From NCBI GenBank assembly GCA_020637295.1, contig JACJWF010000003.1, positions 248,001 to 312,000 on the forward strand: DNA of 64,000 bases, given 5' to 3'. How positions within the stretch are numbered: the stretch's first letter is position 1; each line of letters opens with the position of its first letter. Position numbers and translations under genes: made by a program. The stretch is from Acidimicrobiaceae bacterium (GTDB taxonomy: Bacteria; Actinomycetota; Acidimicrobiia; Acidimicrobiales; Ilumatobacteraceae). Shown one piece after another: positions 1-7,822 of the stretch. The notes under the pieces were generated by a model. That model was not told where the DNA came from, ran no database searches, and saw only the letters and a list, made by a program, of their open reading frames with translations.

Positions 1-315
1 GTGGTTGGCGACGATGTCCACCAGGATGCGGATCCCGGCCGCGTGCAGGGCCCCCACCAGTTCGTCGAAGTCCGCGAGGGTGCCCAGCCGCGGGTCCACA
101 TTGCGGTAGTCGTCCACGTCGTAGCCGCCGTCGGCCAGCGCGGAGGGGTAGAAGGGGCTCAGCCACACCGCATCGATGCCGAGGTCGCGCAGGTACGGCA
201 CGCGGGAGGTGATGCCCCTCAGGTCGCCGATCCCGTTCCCGTCGGAGTCTGCGAACGAGCGCGGGTACACCTGGTAGACGACCGCCTGACGCCACCACTG
301 TGGGTCGGGAGTCAC
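1..315 (-). CDS. Alpha-glucosidase (GH13), N-terminal part, cut by window edge
   Basis: Only the first 105 codons are inside the window; the gene continues past base 1. The protein opens WWRQAVVYQVYPRSF and then shows DSDGNGIGDLRGI and DAVWLSPFYPS, the standard start of the GH13 (beta/alpha)8 barrel of oligo-1,6-/alpha-1,4-glucosidases. The segment ends at ILVDIVANH, the conserved region I motif (D..xNH). The start is a GTG, 28 bases after the permease stop, so it is the last visible gene of the binding protein-permease-permease operon. It should hydrolyse the imported alpha-glucoside in the cytoplasm. It is a paralogue of the complete enzyme at 6164-7798. The exact substrate cannot be read from this fragment. 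Confidence 0.85.
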   Translation of the reverse strand, partial: MTPDPQWWRQAVVYQVYPRSFADSDGNGIGDLRGITSRVPYLRDLGIDAVWLSPFYPSALADGGYDVDDYRNVDPRLGTLADFDELVGALHAAGIRILVDIVANH

Positions 316-343
316 CGCAATACCGCGCCGGCCCCGAAGGGCG

Positions 344-1174
344 TCACTTCACGGCGCCGGCGGAGATGCCGGCAATGATGCGCTTCTGCATGACGAAGTA
401 GAAGATCACGATGGGAATGATCGACAGCAGCAGGCCGGCCATGGCGAGGCCGTAGTCCGAGGTGTACTTCCCGAAGAACACGTAGGTCCGCAGCGGCAGC
501 GTCTTCTGGTCGTTCTCCAGCAGCACGATCTGTGGGAGCAGGAAGTCGTTCCAGATCCACAGGGCGTTGATGATCGCCACGGTGGCGGTGACCGGGCCGA
601 GCAGCGGGAAGATGACCCTGCGGAACGTGCCGAACGCGGAGGCGCCGTCGATGGCGGCGGCCTCGTCCAGCGACCGTGGGATGTTGGAGATGAACCCGTG
701 GTACAGGAAGGTCGACAGCGCCACGCCGAAGCCGACGTAGAAGAACGCGATGGTGTACTTGTTCTGCGGCATGTCCAGACCCTTCTGCCCGAACAGGCCG
801 CTGAACGGGATCATCAATGCCTGGAACGGCACCACCATCGACGCGACCAGCACCAGGAACGTCGTCTTGGAGAACTTCGACGGCGTGCGCGAGAGGTAGT
901 AGGCGAGCAGTGAGGACGCGACGATGATCGCCGACACGCCGAGGACCGTGACGATGAAGGAGTTGCCGAGCGACTGCCAGAACTCCATCTTCCTGATGGC
1001 CTCGGTGAAGTTGCTCCACTTCAGCGTGGTGGGCAGAGAGAGCGGGTCGTTGGCCACATCCCGGCGCTCCTTGACCGAGTTGATGATGACCATGATGAAC
1101 GGGAATGCGTACAGCGCAGCCAGTGCCAGTGCGAGGAGCAGGAAGACCAGTCGTATGCGGCGGACGCGCTTCAT
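344..1174 (-). CDS. Sugar ABC transporter permease, MalG/AglG type
   Basis: This 276-residue protein has an N-terminal membrane anchor (VFLLLALALAALYAF) and about six predicted membrane segments. The EAA loop reads DEAAAIDGASAFGTFRRV near residues 180-195; it docks the permease to the ATPase. The C terminus, GISAGAVK, is typical of carbohydrate-uptake family 1 permeases. Its ATG overlaps the TGA of the upstream permease by four bases (ATGA), which implies translational coupling and heterodimer assembly. No ATPase gene is in the window, so the system probably uses a shared MsmK/UgpC-type ATPase encoded elsewhere. That is common in actinobacteria, but it is inference here. The open frame extends far upstream, but that part is only shadow of the neighbouring permease. 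Confidence 0.93.
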   Translation of the reverse strand: MKRVRRIRLVFLLLALALAALYAFPFIMVIINSVKERRDVANDPLSLPTTLKWSNFTEAIRKMEFWQSLGNSFIVTVLGVSAIIVASSLLAYYLSRTPSKFSKTTFLVLVASMVVPFQALMIPFSGLFGQKGLDMPQNKYTIAFFYVGFGVALSTFLYHGFISNIPRSLDEAAAIDGASAFGTFRRVIFPLLGPVTATVAIINALWIWNDFLLPQIVLLENDQKTLPLRTYVFFGKYTSDYGLAMAGLLLSIIPIVIFYFVMQKRIIAGISAGAVK

Positions 1175-2031
1175 GCCTGGACCTCGAATCGCTTGGAGAT
1201 GACCACCTGCACCAGTGCGGCAGCCGCGACCACGATGAACATGACGACGGCTTGGGCCTGGCCGGTGGCGAAGTCGAGCCTGGTGAAGGCCTCCCGGTAC
1301 ACGTGGAGCGACATCAGCTCGGTGGAGTTGTACGGGTTCCCGTTGGTGAGCGCGAGGTTGAGGTCGTACGCCATGAACGCGTTGCGCATCGTGAGGAACA
1401 GCGAGATCGTGAACGCCGGTGCGATGAGTGGGATCTTGATGTACAGCATCTGCCGGAACCCGGTGGCGCCATCGATCGTCGATGCTTCCAGCACTTCGGG
1501 GTTGACGCTCATCAGGGCGGTCACGTAGACGATCATCATGTAGCCCGACATCTGCCACACGGTGACGATGACCAGCGCCCAGAAGGCCTTGTTCGTCTCC
1601 AGCAGCCAGTTGGAGCTGAAGAACGGCAGCTGCGGGATCACCTTGGAGAAAAGGAACTGCCAGACCAGACCGAGGATCACACCACCGATCAGGTTGGGGA
1701 CGAAGAAGACCGTGCGCAGGGCGTGCATGCCGCGCATCGGCATCGTCACCAACAGGGCCAGGCCGAAGGCGACGAGGTTGGTGATGACCACGGTGGCCAG
1801 CACGTACCCCAAGGTGAGCCACAGCGAATGCCAGAACTTGTCGTCGTGGAACACGGCGACGTAGTTGTCGAACCCGACCCACTTCGTGCTGCCGAAGCCG
1901 TCCCAGTCCCGGAAGGTGAAGTAGATCCCTCGGACGAACGGCACGATCAGCACAAGGGTGAAGATCGAGAGGGGAACGAATGCGAACACGAGGAAACGGC
2001 TGATCGCCTGCCGTCGATTACTGACCGCCAT
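1171..2031 (-). CDS. Sugar ABC transporter permease, MalF/AglF type
   Basis: The 286-residue protein has six hydrophobic segments, starting with FVPLSIFTLVLIVPFVRGIYF. It carries the periplasmic-side motif FRDWDGFG and the EAA loop EVLEASTIDGATGFRQMLYIKIP, the signature of the ATPase contact helix. It is the partner of the MalG-type permease immediately downstream. The ATG start has a strong ribosome site (GGAGGGGG) seven bases upstream. A long stem-loop separates it from the binding-protein gene, which may give the binding protein higher expression than the permeases. The substrate is inferred from the surrounding alpha-glucosidases and fructosidase: sucrose, trehalose or maltose-like sugars. 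Confidence 0.93.
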   Translation of the reverse strand: MAVSNRRQAISRFLVFAFVPLSIFTLVLIVPFVRGIYFTFRDWDGFGSTKWVGFDNYVAVFHDDKFWHSLWLTLGYVLATVVITNLVAFGLALLVTMPMRGMHALRTVFFVPNLIGGVILGLVWQFLFSKVIPQLPFFSSNWLLETNKAFWALVIVTVWQMSGYMMIVYVTALMSVNPEVLEASTIDGATGFRQMLYIKIPLIAPAFTISLFLTMRNAFMAYDLNLALTNGNPYNSTELMSLHVYREAFTRLDFATGQAQAVVMFIVVAAAALVQVVISKRFEVQA

Positions 2032-2051
2032 GGTGCCCCCTCCGATGAGCG

Positions 2052-2092
2052 TCTGGGTTGCCCCGGGGCCCGTGACCCCGAGGCAACCCAGA
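2052..2092 (-). terminator. Intercistronic stem-loop between binding protein and permease genes
   Basis: An 11-base perfect inverted repeat (TCTGGGTTGCC at 2052-2062 with GGCAACCCAGA at 2082-2092) encloses a second 5-bp stem (CGGGG/CCCCG). There is no T tract. It lies between the stop of the binding-protein gene and the ribosome site of the first permease. In many sugar ABC operons a structure here stabilises the binding-protein message or partly terminates transcription. That role is inferred from position and fold. Confidence 0.6.
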
Positions 2093-2138
2093 TTCAGTTG
2101 TTACTTACGGATGTGTGGACGGCGCCCTCAGGAGAGGG

Positions 2139-3473
2139 TCACGCCACCCAGCACGCTTCCATGTCCTTGGCGAGCGTCTCGCGATCCGAAACGCTGTCAT
2201 AGTACTTCTGCGTCGCGGTGCCGTAGCACTCCTGCAGGCCGGCCGGGTAGGCGCTGTTGACCCACTGGAGGGTCTTGCCGTCGGCGATGTACTCGGCGAT
2301 CCGAGCGGCCATGTAGGTCGACGGGGTCACGGTGAAGCCGTCGTACACCGGGATGAAGCTCATCCCGTTGCTCTCGATCGGGCCGGCCCAGTGCGCCTGG
2401 CCTTCGGGGGTGGTGAGGAACCACGTGATGACCGAGATGGCGGCCGCACGCTGCTCGGGCGTGGACTGCTCCTGGTCGATCATCATGTAGAACGGCACGC
2501 CGACGGAGATCGAGTCGTTGCCATAGGCGCCCTCGGTGTCGCTGATCGCGACGGGCATCACGCCGAACTCGCCGTCCGGGGTGGCCTCGAGCAGGTTCGG
2601 CTCGGCCCAGTTGCCCATGAACCACGTGCCCGCGTCGCCGGAGGCCAGGTCCTCGACGCCGACGTTGTAGTCGTCATCGGAGATGGTCGCGGTGTCGATC
2701 GTGTCGGCCTTCAGCAGGTCGAACGTGTCCAGCCAGTCCAGGAAGGCCTGGTCCGACATCAGGTCGTACGTGCCGGCCTTGAGCTGGTCGAGGATCGCCA
2801 TCCGGCCCTCGGCCGTATCGGCCGAGTTGGCGTGGTAGATGTTCGTGAAGTGGGCGCCGAGCGACCACCACAGGCCGGAGAAGTGCACGCCGGCCGGGCC
2901 GCTCGCGGCGATGGCGTCGAGCGCCGCAGCCAGGTCGCTGCGGGTCGCGATCGACGCCGGGTCGACGCTGGCAGCGTCGAGCACGGCCTTGTTGTACAGC
3001 AGGCCGAACGCCTCGGCGGTGATCGGGATGCCCACCTGCTTGCCGTCGATGTTGGCGACGTCGAGCGTGCCCGGCGCAGCCAGGTCGGCCAGCGGCTGCC
3101 CGGTCCAGTCCATGACCTTGTCGGCCATGTTCGGCAACTCCTGCAGCGCCGTCATGATGGTGGGGGCCTTGCCGGCCTCGTACATCGGCGTCACGGTCTG
3201 GAGGAAGGCCTCACCCTGGGCGGTGTCGATGACGGTCACCTTCACGCAGTCGGTGTTGGTGGCGTTGTAGTCGGCAATGGCAGCCTTGAACTGGTCCTGG
3301 ATCTCGATCTTGATCGTGCCCAGCCAGGTGATCTCGGTCGGCGAGGTGCACTCGCCCGAGCCGCCGGTCTGGTCGGTCGCCGTGCCGCTCGTGCTCCCGC
3401 TGTCGTCGTCGCCGCACGCGACGAGGACGAGGGACGCGGCCGCAAGCGTGGCCACCCAACGTGTCTTTCTCAT
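2139..3473 (-). CDS. Sugar ABC transporter substrate-binding lipoprotein
   Basis: This 444-residue protein starts with a short basic segment and a hydrophobic stretch that ends in the lipobox LVLVAC. It is therefore exported and lipid-anchored at Cys20. A Ser/Thr/Gly linker follows, then a family 1 solute-binding fold of usual length. ITWLGTIKIEIQDQF opens the mature domain, and GTWFMGNWA plus a C-terminal GKTLQWVNS segment are characteristic of this class. It has a clear ribosome site (AGGAGA) and is first in the operon, behind a LacI-type operator about 160 bases upstream. It delivers the sugar to the two downstream permeases. Confidence 0.93.
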   Translation of the reverse strand: MRKTRWVATLAAASLVLVACGDDDSGSTSGTATDQTGGSGECTSPTEITWLGTIKIEIQDQFKAAIADYNATNTDCVKVTVIDTAQGEAFLQTVTPMYEAGKAPTIMTALQELPNMADKVMDWTGQPLADLAAPGTLDVANIDGKQVGIPITAEAFGLLYNKAVLDAASVDPASIATRSDLAAALDAIAASGPAGVHFSGLWWSLGAHFTNIYHANSADTAEGRMAILDQLKAGTYDLMSDQAFLDWLDTFDLLKADTIDTATISDDDYNVGVEDLASGDAGTWFMGNWAEPNLLEATPDGEFGVMPVAISDTEGAYGNDSISVGVPFYMMIDQEQSTPEQRAAAISVITWFLTTPEGQAHWAGPIESNGMSFIPVYDGFTVTPSTYMAARIAEYIADGKTLQWVNSAYPAGLQECYGTATQKYYDSVSDRETLAKDMEACWVA

Positions 3474-3630
3474 TACGTTCTCCTGTGCTCGTGGATGTGA
3501 GCAGAGATCTCGGACCGGCGCACGCCGCCCGAGAGGATCGACGACCGATCAGCGAAATGCGCCGGTGACAGCCCATTCCGACAACCCGTTCGGACGATCA
3601 AGTCTCCCCCTCTGCCGTTGCGCTCACTAC

Positions 3631-3644
3631 TGTAAGCGCTTGCA
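3631..3644. promoter_or_regulatory. LacI-family operator 1 (TGTAAGCGCTTGCA)
   Basis: The 14-base site is an imperfect palindrome with an AAGCGCTT core, the classic form of a LacI/GalR-family operator. The identical 14 bases recur at 7784-7797 in front of the second alpha-glucosidase and amylosucrase. It lies between the minus-strand transporter operon (start 3473) and the plus-strand GH32 gene (start near 3723), so it may act on either. The LacI-type gene at 5120-6151 is the obvious candidate regulator. Confidence 0.8.
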
Positions 3645-3709
3645 AGACTAGCACGCTTTGCGAAACGAGCCAAGAGCCCGAGCGCATCTCGGGGATCCGT
3701 CGAGGCCGG

Positions 3710-3715
3710 TACGCT
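3710..3715 (+). promoter_or_regulatory. Putative leaderless -10 element of the GH32 gene
   Basis: TACGCT matches the TANNNT -10 consensus. It lies exactly seven bases before the proposed ATC start at 3723, the same geometry seen at many leaderless starts in this window (for example TACACT, seven bases, GTG for amylosucrase). The site was found by eye, and no transcript data are available. Confidence 0.5.
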
Positions 3716-3722
3716 CGGCCGC

Positions 3723-5054
3723 ATCGACCCCTTTCCGCACCTGCATGCCCGCCCTGCACTCGGCTGGGTCAACGACCCGAACGGCATCGGCCGTTGGGAC
3801 GGGCGCTGGCACGTGATGTACCAGTGGAACCCCGCTGCGGCGGTGCACGGCGACATCCACTGGGGCCACATGTCATCCGCGGACCTGCTCTCCTGGCGCG
3901 ACGACGGCGTCGCGCTGCGGCCGCGCCCTGGCGACATCGACGCGGCCGGCGTGTGGAGCGGCGTCGCCGTGCCGGACGCCGGCGGTGTCGCGCTCGTGTA
4001 CACCGCGGTGCCGGACGACGCTCGCCACGCCTGCGTCGCCGTGGCCCGTCAGGCTGCGGACGGGACGTGGGCGCAGCCCGGCCGCGTGGCCACACAGCAT
4101 CCCGATCACCGCCGCTGGCGCGACGTCCGCGACCCGTTCGTCCTCTCGGTCGATGGGCGCCGCTTGGGGATCATGGGCGCGGGGCGCGCTGGTGCCGGCC
4201 AGTCGCCGCCGCGTGGCGGTGCCGTGCTGGTGTACGACGCGGACGACCTCGACGACTGGACGTTGCTCGGTGCGTTGCTGGTCGCCGACGAGTTGCCGGC
4301 CGGCATGGTGGGCGCGGGTGCGATCTGGGAATGCCCGCAGCTCGTCCCGGTGCGGGAGGGCTGGCTGCTGGTGGTCTCGTGGGATGACGGCGCCGCAGCG
4401 CAGCCTGCTGGGTCCGACGGCATTTCGCGGCCTCGGCATGGGGTTGCCTGCTACTCCGGAGAACTGGACGTCACCGGACCCGTGCCGCGCTTCACACCAG
4501 CGACGGAGGCCCTGCTCGACCATGGGCCGGACTTCTACGCGCCCCAACTCGTGATCGACGGCGACCGGGTGCTGGCGTGGGGCTGGTCGTGGGAGGGGCG
4601 TGGTGCCGGCACCAACCATCGGTCCGATGCCGAGGTCGCCGCGTGCGGTTGGGCGGGCACCCTGACCTTCCCGCGGGAGGTCGTGCTCGGCCCTGCTGGC
4701 GCCGGGATGTGCGTCCCGGCTCGGGAGCTCGAGGCATTGGAAGGTCGCCCTCTGCCGGTGCACAGCACGGGCGACGGTGTCGAGATGCAGACGGACGAGG
4801 CGGCCTGGGTGGCCCGCTCGGCCGGCGGTGTGCTGGTCGAACTGGTGGATGGCTCGACGGGGCAGGTCCGGCCCGTGTGGAGCAGCCGCACCGAGGGCCC
4901 GATCACGGTCTTCGCTGACGGCTCGATCGTCGAGGTGTTCGCCGAGTGGGGCACCAGCACCCGGCGCGCCTACCCGGCCGCCGGCGAGGTCTGGAGGGTG
5001 CGTTCGGGGGGTCCGATGGTTGCGACCGTGCTGCGGGTGCCGGTCGGCCGGTAG
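3723..5054 (+). CDS. GH32 beta-fructosidase / sucrose hydrolase, probable non-standard start
   Basis: The protein belongs to glycoside hydrolase family 32 and should cleave sucrose or fructosides to fructose plus glucose. The nucleophile motif GWVNDPNG lies about 15 residues from the start. The stabiliser motif appears as VRDPF and the acid/base Glu as AIWECPQL. All three catalytic carboxylates are present, and the length from 3723 is 443 residues, normal for the family. The first ATG in frame (3813) would remove the nucleophile, so it cannot be the real start. Between the in-frame stop at 3633 and the motif there is no ATG, GTG or TTG. The best candidate is ATC at 3723, seven bases after a TACGCT -10. 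It has no signal peptide and so is cytoplasmic, working on sugar brought in by the adjacent ABC system. Confidence 0.85.
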   Translation: MDPFPHLHARPALGWVNDPNGIGRWDGRWHVMYQWNPAAAVHGDIHWGHMSSADLLSWRDDGVALRPRPGDIDAAGVWSGVAVPDAGGVALVYTAVPDDARHACVAVARQAADGTWAQPGRVATQHPDHRRWRDVRDPFVLSVDGRRLGIMGAGRAGAGQSPPRGGAVLVYDADDLDDWTLLGALLVADELPAGMVGAGAIWECPQLVPVREGWLLVVSWDDGAAAQPAGSDGISRPRHGVACYSGELDVTGPVPRFTPATEALLDHGPDFYAPQLVIDGDRVLAWGWSWEGRGAGTNHRSDAEVAACGWAGTLTFPREVVLGPAGAGMCVPARELEALEGRPLPVHSTGDGVEMQTDEAAWVARSAGGVLVELVDGSTGQVRPVWSSRTEGPITVFADGSIVEVFAEWGTSTRRAYPAAGEVWRVRSGGPMVATVLRVPVGR

Positions 5055-5119
5055 CCGGCGCCGACGGGGTCCGGGGTCCGCCAGTGGGGCGGGGCCAGTG
5101 GGGCGGGGTCAGTGGGCAG

Positions 5120-6151
5120 TCAGTTGGTTGGCGGGGCGCCTGTGGTGGCTCGGGCGACGAGTGTCAGCTCCACCGGATGGTGGTGGACGGCGCCTCCGTC
5201 TTCCAGCGCGTCGAGCATCAGCCGGGCGCCGATCCGGCCGATCTCGCGGACCGGCTGGCGCACCGTGGTGAGCCCGACGGACTCCGCCACGGGGTGGTCG
5301 TCGAAGCCGACGATGGACACGTCGTGCCCCGCCTGCAGCCCTTCATCGCGCAGCGCCCACATCGCCCCGTAGGCCATCTCGTCGCTCATCAGGAAGACCG
5401 CCGTTGGCGGGTCGGACAGCGCGAGCAGGCGGCGCATCGCACTTCGGCCACCTTCGATGGTGAAGTCGCCGTCCTCCACGTACTGGGGCTGCAGCTGCAG
5501 GCTGGCCGACGACAACGCGCTGGCGAAGCCCTCCAAACGCTCGGTGGGCACATTGTGGGCAACGTCCAGGTGGGCATGGCCGCCGACGATGGCGAGCTTG
5601 CGGTGGCCGAGCTCCATCAGGTGGCAGGCGGCGAGGCGGGCACCGCGGACATTGTCCACCGACACCGACGTGACGCTCTTCAGCTGCTCGCCCAGCACGA
5701 CGACCGGCAGCTCCAGCTCGGCGAGCTTGGTGGCGCCCTCTTCGCTGCAGAACACGTCCACCAGCACGATGCCGTCGGTGCGCTGATGGAAGCGGGCGTC
5801 GCCGCAGAAGATGCGCTCTCGGGCAGCCGGGTTTGCGGTGCCGATGAGCAGATCGAACCGGGCGAGCGCGAGGACCTCCTCCACGCCGGCCACCACCTCG
5901 CTGGTGTACCAACTGGTGAGCAGGGGGGACAGCAGCCCGATCGTGTGGCTGTGCCCGGAGGCCAGCCGCGAGGCATTGGAGTTGGTGACGTAGTGCAGCT
6001 GCTCGACGACTTCCAACACTCGCCGTTTGGTGTTCTCGGCGACGTTCGGGTGGTTGCGCAGCGCTCGTGAGACGGTGGCGGTGGACACGCCCGCCGACCG
6101 TGCGACATCGTCGATGGTCGCCCTTCCGGCATGCGGGATGACGTGCTCCAT
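5120..6151 (-). CDS. LacI-family transcriptional repressor of the sugar regulon
   Basis: The 343-residue protein has an N-terminal helix-turn-helix, TIDDVARSAGVSTATVSRAL, at about residues 12-31. The LacI hinge follows, then a periplasmic-binding-protein-like effector domain with VFLMSDEMAYGAMWALRDEG and VSIVGFDDHPVAESV near the C terminus. The length is typical of LacI/GalR regulators. It lies 12 bases after the stop of the alpha-glucosidase, but a TAGGCT element nine bases before its ATG may give a separate promoter. The two identical operators in the window flank this gene, which points to local control of transporter, fructosidase, glucosidase and amylosucrase. The inducer is not known; a sugar is expected. 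Confidence 0.93.
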   Translation of the reverse strand: MEHVIPHAGRATIDDVARSAGVSTATVSRALRNHPNVAENTKRRVLEVVEQLHYVTNSNASRLASGHSHTIGLLSPLLTSWYTSEVVAGVEEVLALARFDLLIGTANPAARERIFCGDARFHQRTDGIVLVDVFCSEEGATKLAELELPVVVLGEQLKSVTSVSVDNVRGARLAACHLMELGHRKLAIVGGHAHLDVAHNVPTERLEGFASALSSASLQLQPQYVEDGDFTIEGGRSAMRRLLALSDPPTAVFLMSDEMAYGAMWALRDEGLQAGHDVSIVGFDDHPVAESVGLTTVRQPVREIGRIGARLMLDALEDGGAVHHHPVELTLVARATTGAPPTN

Positions 6152-6163
6152 CGCTGGCCGAGC

Positions 6164-7798
6164 CTACCCGCCGGCCCGGACCACGACGGTGCTCTCGCCG
6201 GCGACGAGCGGGGCCTCACCGTCGCTGAACGCCTGGTCGCGGGACTGGAACAGCAGGGTCGCGCCGGCCAACTCGGGGGTCTGCATGGCGTCGGGGCCGA
6301 GGTTGCCGACGACGAGCAGGGAGCCGCGGCGGATGACCAGTGCCGTGTCGGTGTGGTGGAGCAGCTCGAAGGGCGCCTGCCAGAGCTCGGGGTAGGTTCT
6401 GCGCAGCATGGACAGCGCGTGGTAGCGGTGCCATGTGCTGGTGGGGTCGGCCTGCTGGTGCTCGACGGTGAGATCGGGCGGGAGGGGAGCGGTGTCGATC
6501 CAGGCGGTGGCCGCCTGGCTGAAGCCGTTGAGCGGGCCGGTGGTCCAGGGCATCGGCCCGCGGGCGACGTCGCGAGTCCAAAGCCCTTCGCCGTTGCGAG
6601 CCGACATGGGGTCTTCCACATGGCCGACGAGCGTCGCGTCGGGGAGGCCGAGCTCCTCACCTTCGTAGAGGAAGAACATGCCGTCGAGGGCAGCCATCAG
6701 CGTGGACACGGCGAGCGTGCGGCCGAGCCCGACGTCGCCGCCGCCGAACCGCGACACGGCCCGGGCCTGGTCGTGGTTCGAAACTTCCCACGCGCACCCG
6801 CCGTTGGCCTTCTCCTGGTACTCCAGGATCGTGTCGACGATGTGCGCCGGGCGCCACGGGCCGAGCCCCAACTGGAGCACGAAGCCGGCGTGGAGCGCGG
6901 TGTCGTCGGCAACGAACTCGGCGAACCGCTCGACGTTGCGTGTGTCCATCTCGCCGAGCAGCACCGAGCCGTGGTCGTGCACCGCGTCCCTCCACTGGCG
7001 GAACAGCACCGCTGTGTCGTGGCGGTGGAGGTCGTGCACATGGTCGAACGAGGCGAACACGTCCATCGGGTGCATGCCGGGGGTCACCGGGCGGAGTTGG
7101 GGGTTGTCGGCGAACGAGGGGTCCTTGCACAAGCCGTGCGCGACGTCGATGCGGAAGCCGTCGGCGCCGCGGCCCGCCCAGAAGCGCAGGATGCGGGCGA
7201 ACTCCTCCATCACCGCCGGGTTCGCCCAGTTGAGGTCGGGCTGCTCGGGCAGGAACAGGTGGCAGTAGTACTGGCCGCTGCCGCCCGGGTCCAGCGTCCA
7301 TGCCGGACCACCGAAGTGGCTGACCCAGTTGTTGGGGGGTCCCCCGTCGGGCGCCGGGTCGCGCCACAGGTAGTAGTCGCGGTACGGACCCGTCGGGTCG
7401 GCCACGGCGGCCTTGAACCAGGCGTGGTGGCTGGACGAGTGGTTGGGCACGATGTCGACGAAGAGGCGAAGGCCCAAGCGGTGGGCCTCGGCGGCCAGGG
7501 CGTCCCAGTCCGCCAGCGTGCCGTGCTTGGGGTCGACATCGCAGTAGTCCGACACGTCGTAGCCGTGATCGAACCCGGGGCTGCGGAAGAACGGCGTGAT
7601 CCAGACCACGTCCACGCCCAGGTCGGCGAGGTAGGCGAGCTTGCCGGTGATGCCCGGGAGATCGCCGATGCCGTCGCCGTTGGTGTCGGCGAAGCTGCGT
7701 ACGTACACCTCGTACCCGATCGCGCCCCGCCACCAGTCGGGCCCGTCGATGCGGATCTGCAGCCCGCTGCCGGTGCGTGTCGTTGTAAGCGCTTGCAC
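6164..7798 (-). CDS. Alpha-glucosidase (GH13)
   Basis: This GH13 enzyme of about 544 residues hydrolyses alpha-glucosidic bonds in the cytoplasm. WWRGAIGYEVYVRSFADTNG opens the barrel and FVDIVPNHSS is region I. The nucleophile is in GFRIDVAHG, the acid/base Glu in VLLGEMDTR and the third carboxylate in EVSNHDQAR. The open frame runs back to 7834, but the GTG at 7798 is preferred: TATTGT lies exactly seven bases upstream, the leaderless spacing used throughout the window. With that start the LacI operator covers codons 1-5 and the divergent amylosucrase start is only 25 bases away. It is a paralogue of the partial enzyme at 1-315. Confidence 0.92.
   Translation of the reverse strand: MQALTTTRTGSGLQIRIDGPDWWRGAIGYEVYVRSFADTNGDGIGDLPGITGKLAYLADLGVDVVWITPFFRSPGFDHGYDVSDYCDVDPKHGTLADWDALAAEAHRLGLRLFVDIVPNHSSSHHAWFKAAVADPTGPYRDYYLWRDPAPDGGPPNNWVSHFGGPAWTLDPGGSGQYYCHLFLPEQPDLNWANPAVMEEFARILRFWAGRGADGFRIDVAHGLCKDPSFADNPQLRPVTPGMHPMDVFASFDHVHDLHRHDTAVLFRQWRDAVHDHGSVLLGEMDTRNVERFAEFVADDTALHAGFVLQLGLGPWRPAHIVDTILEYQEKANGGCAWEVSNHDQARAVSRFGGGDVGLGRTLAVSTLMAALDGMFFLYEGEELGLPDATLVGHVEDPMSARNGEGLWTRDVARGPMPWTTGPLNGFSQAATAWIDTAPLPPDLTVEHQQADPTSTWHRYHALSMLRRTYPELWQAPFELLHHTDTALVIRRGSLLVVGNLGPDAMQTPELAGATLLFQSRDQAFSDGEAPLVAGESTVVVRAGG
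7784..7797. promoter_or_regulatory. LacI-family operator 2 (TGTAAGCGCTTGCA)
   Basis: This site is identical over 14 bases to the site at 3631-3644. It begins directly after the proposed first base of the alpha-glucosidase message and overlaps the expected -35 region of the divergent amylosucrase promoter. A single bound repressor could block both genes. Confidence 0.82.
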
Positions 7799-7805
7799 CT
7801 CGGTG

Positions 7806-7815
7806 ACAATACACT
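7806..7815. promoter_or_regulatory. Overlapping divergent -10 elements
   Basis: On the minus strand TATTGT (7811-7806) lies seven bases before the alpha-glucosidase GTG. On the plus strand TACACT (7810-7815) lies seven bases before the amylosucrase GTG at 7823. The two hexamers share two base pairs, so the two promoters probably cannot be occupied at once. The assignment rests on spacing and consensus only. Confidence 0.6.
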
Positions 7816-7822
7816 CGCGCCC

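Noticed and set aside
3813..5054. ATG at 3813 as the start of the GH32 gene
   Set aside because: It would delete the catalytic WVNDPNG motif that is intact in frame just upstream.
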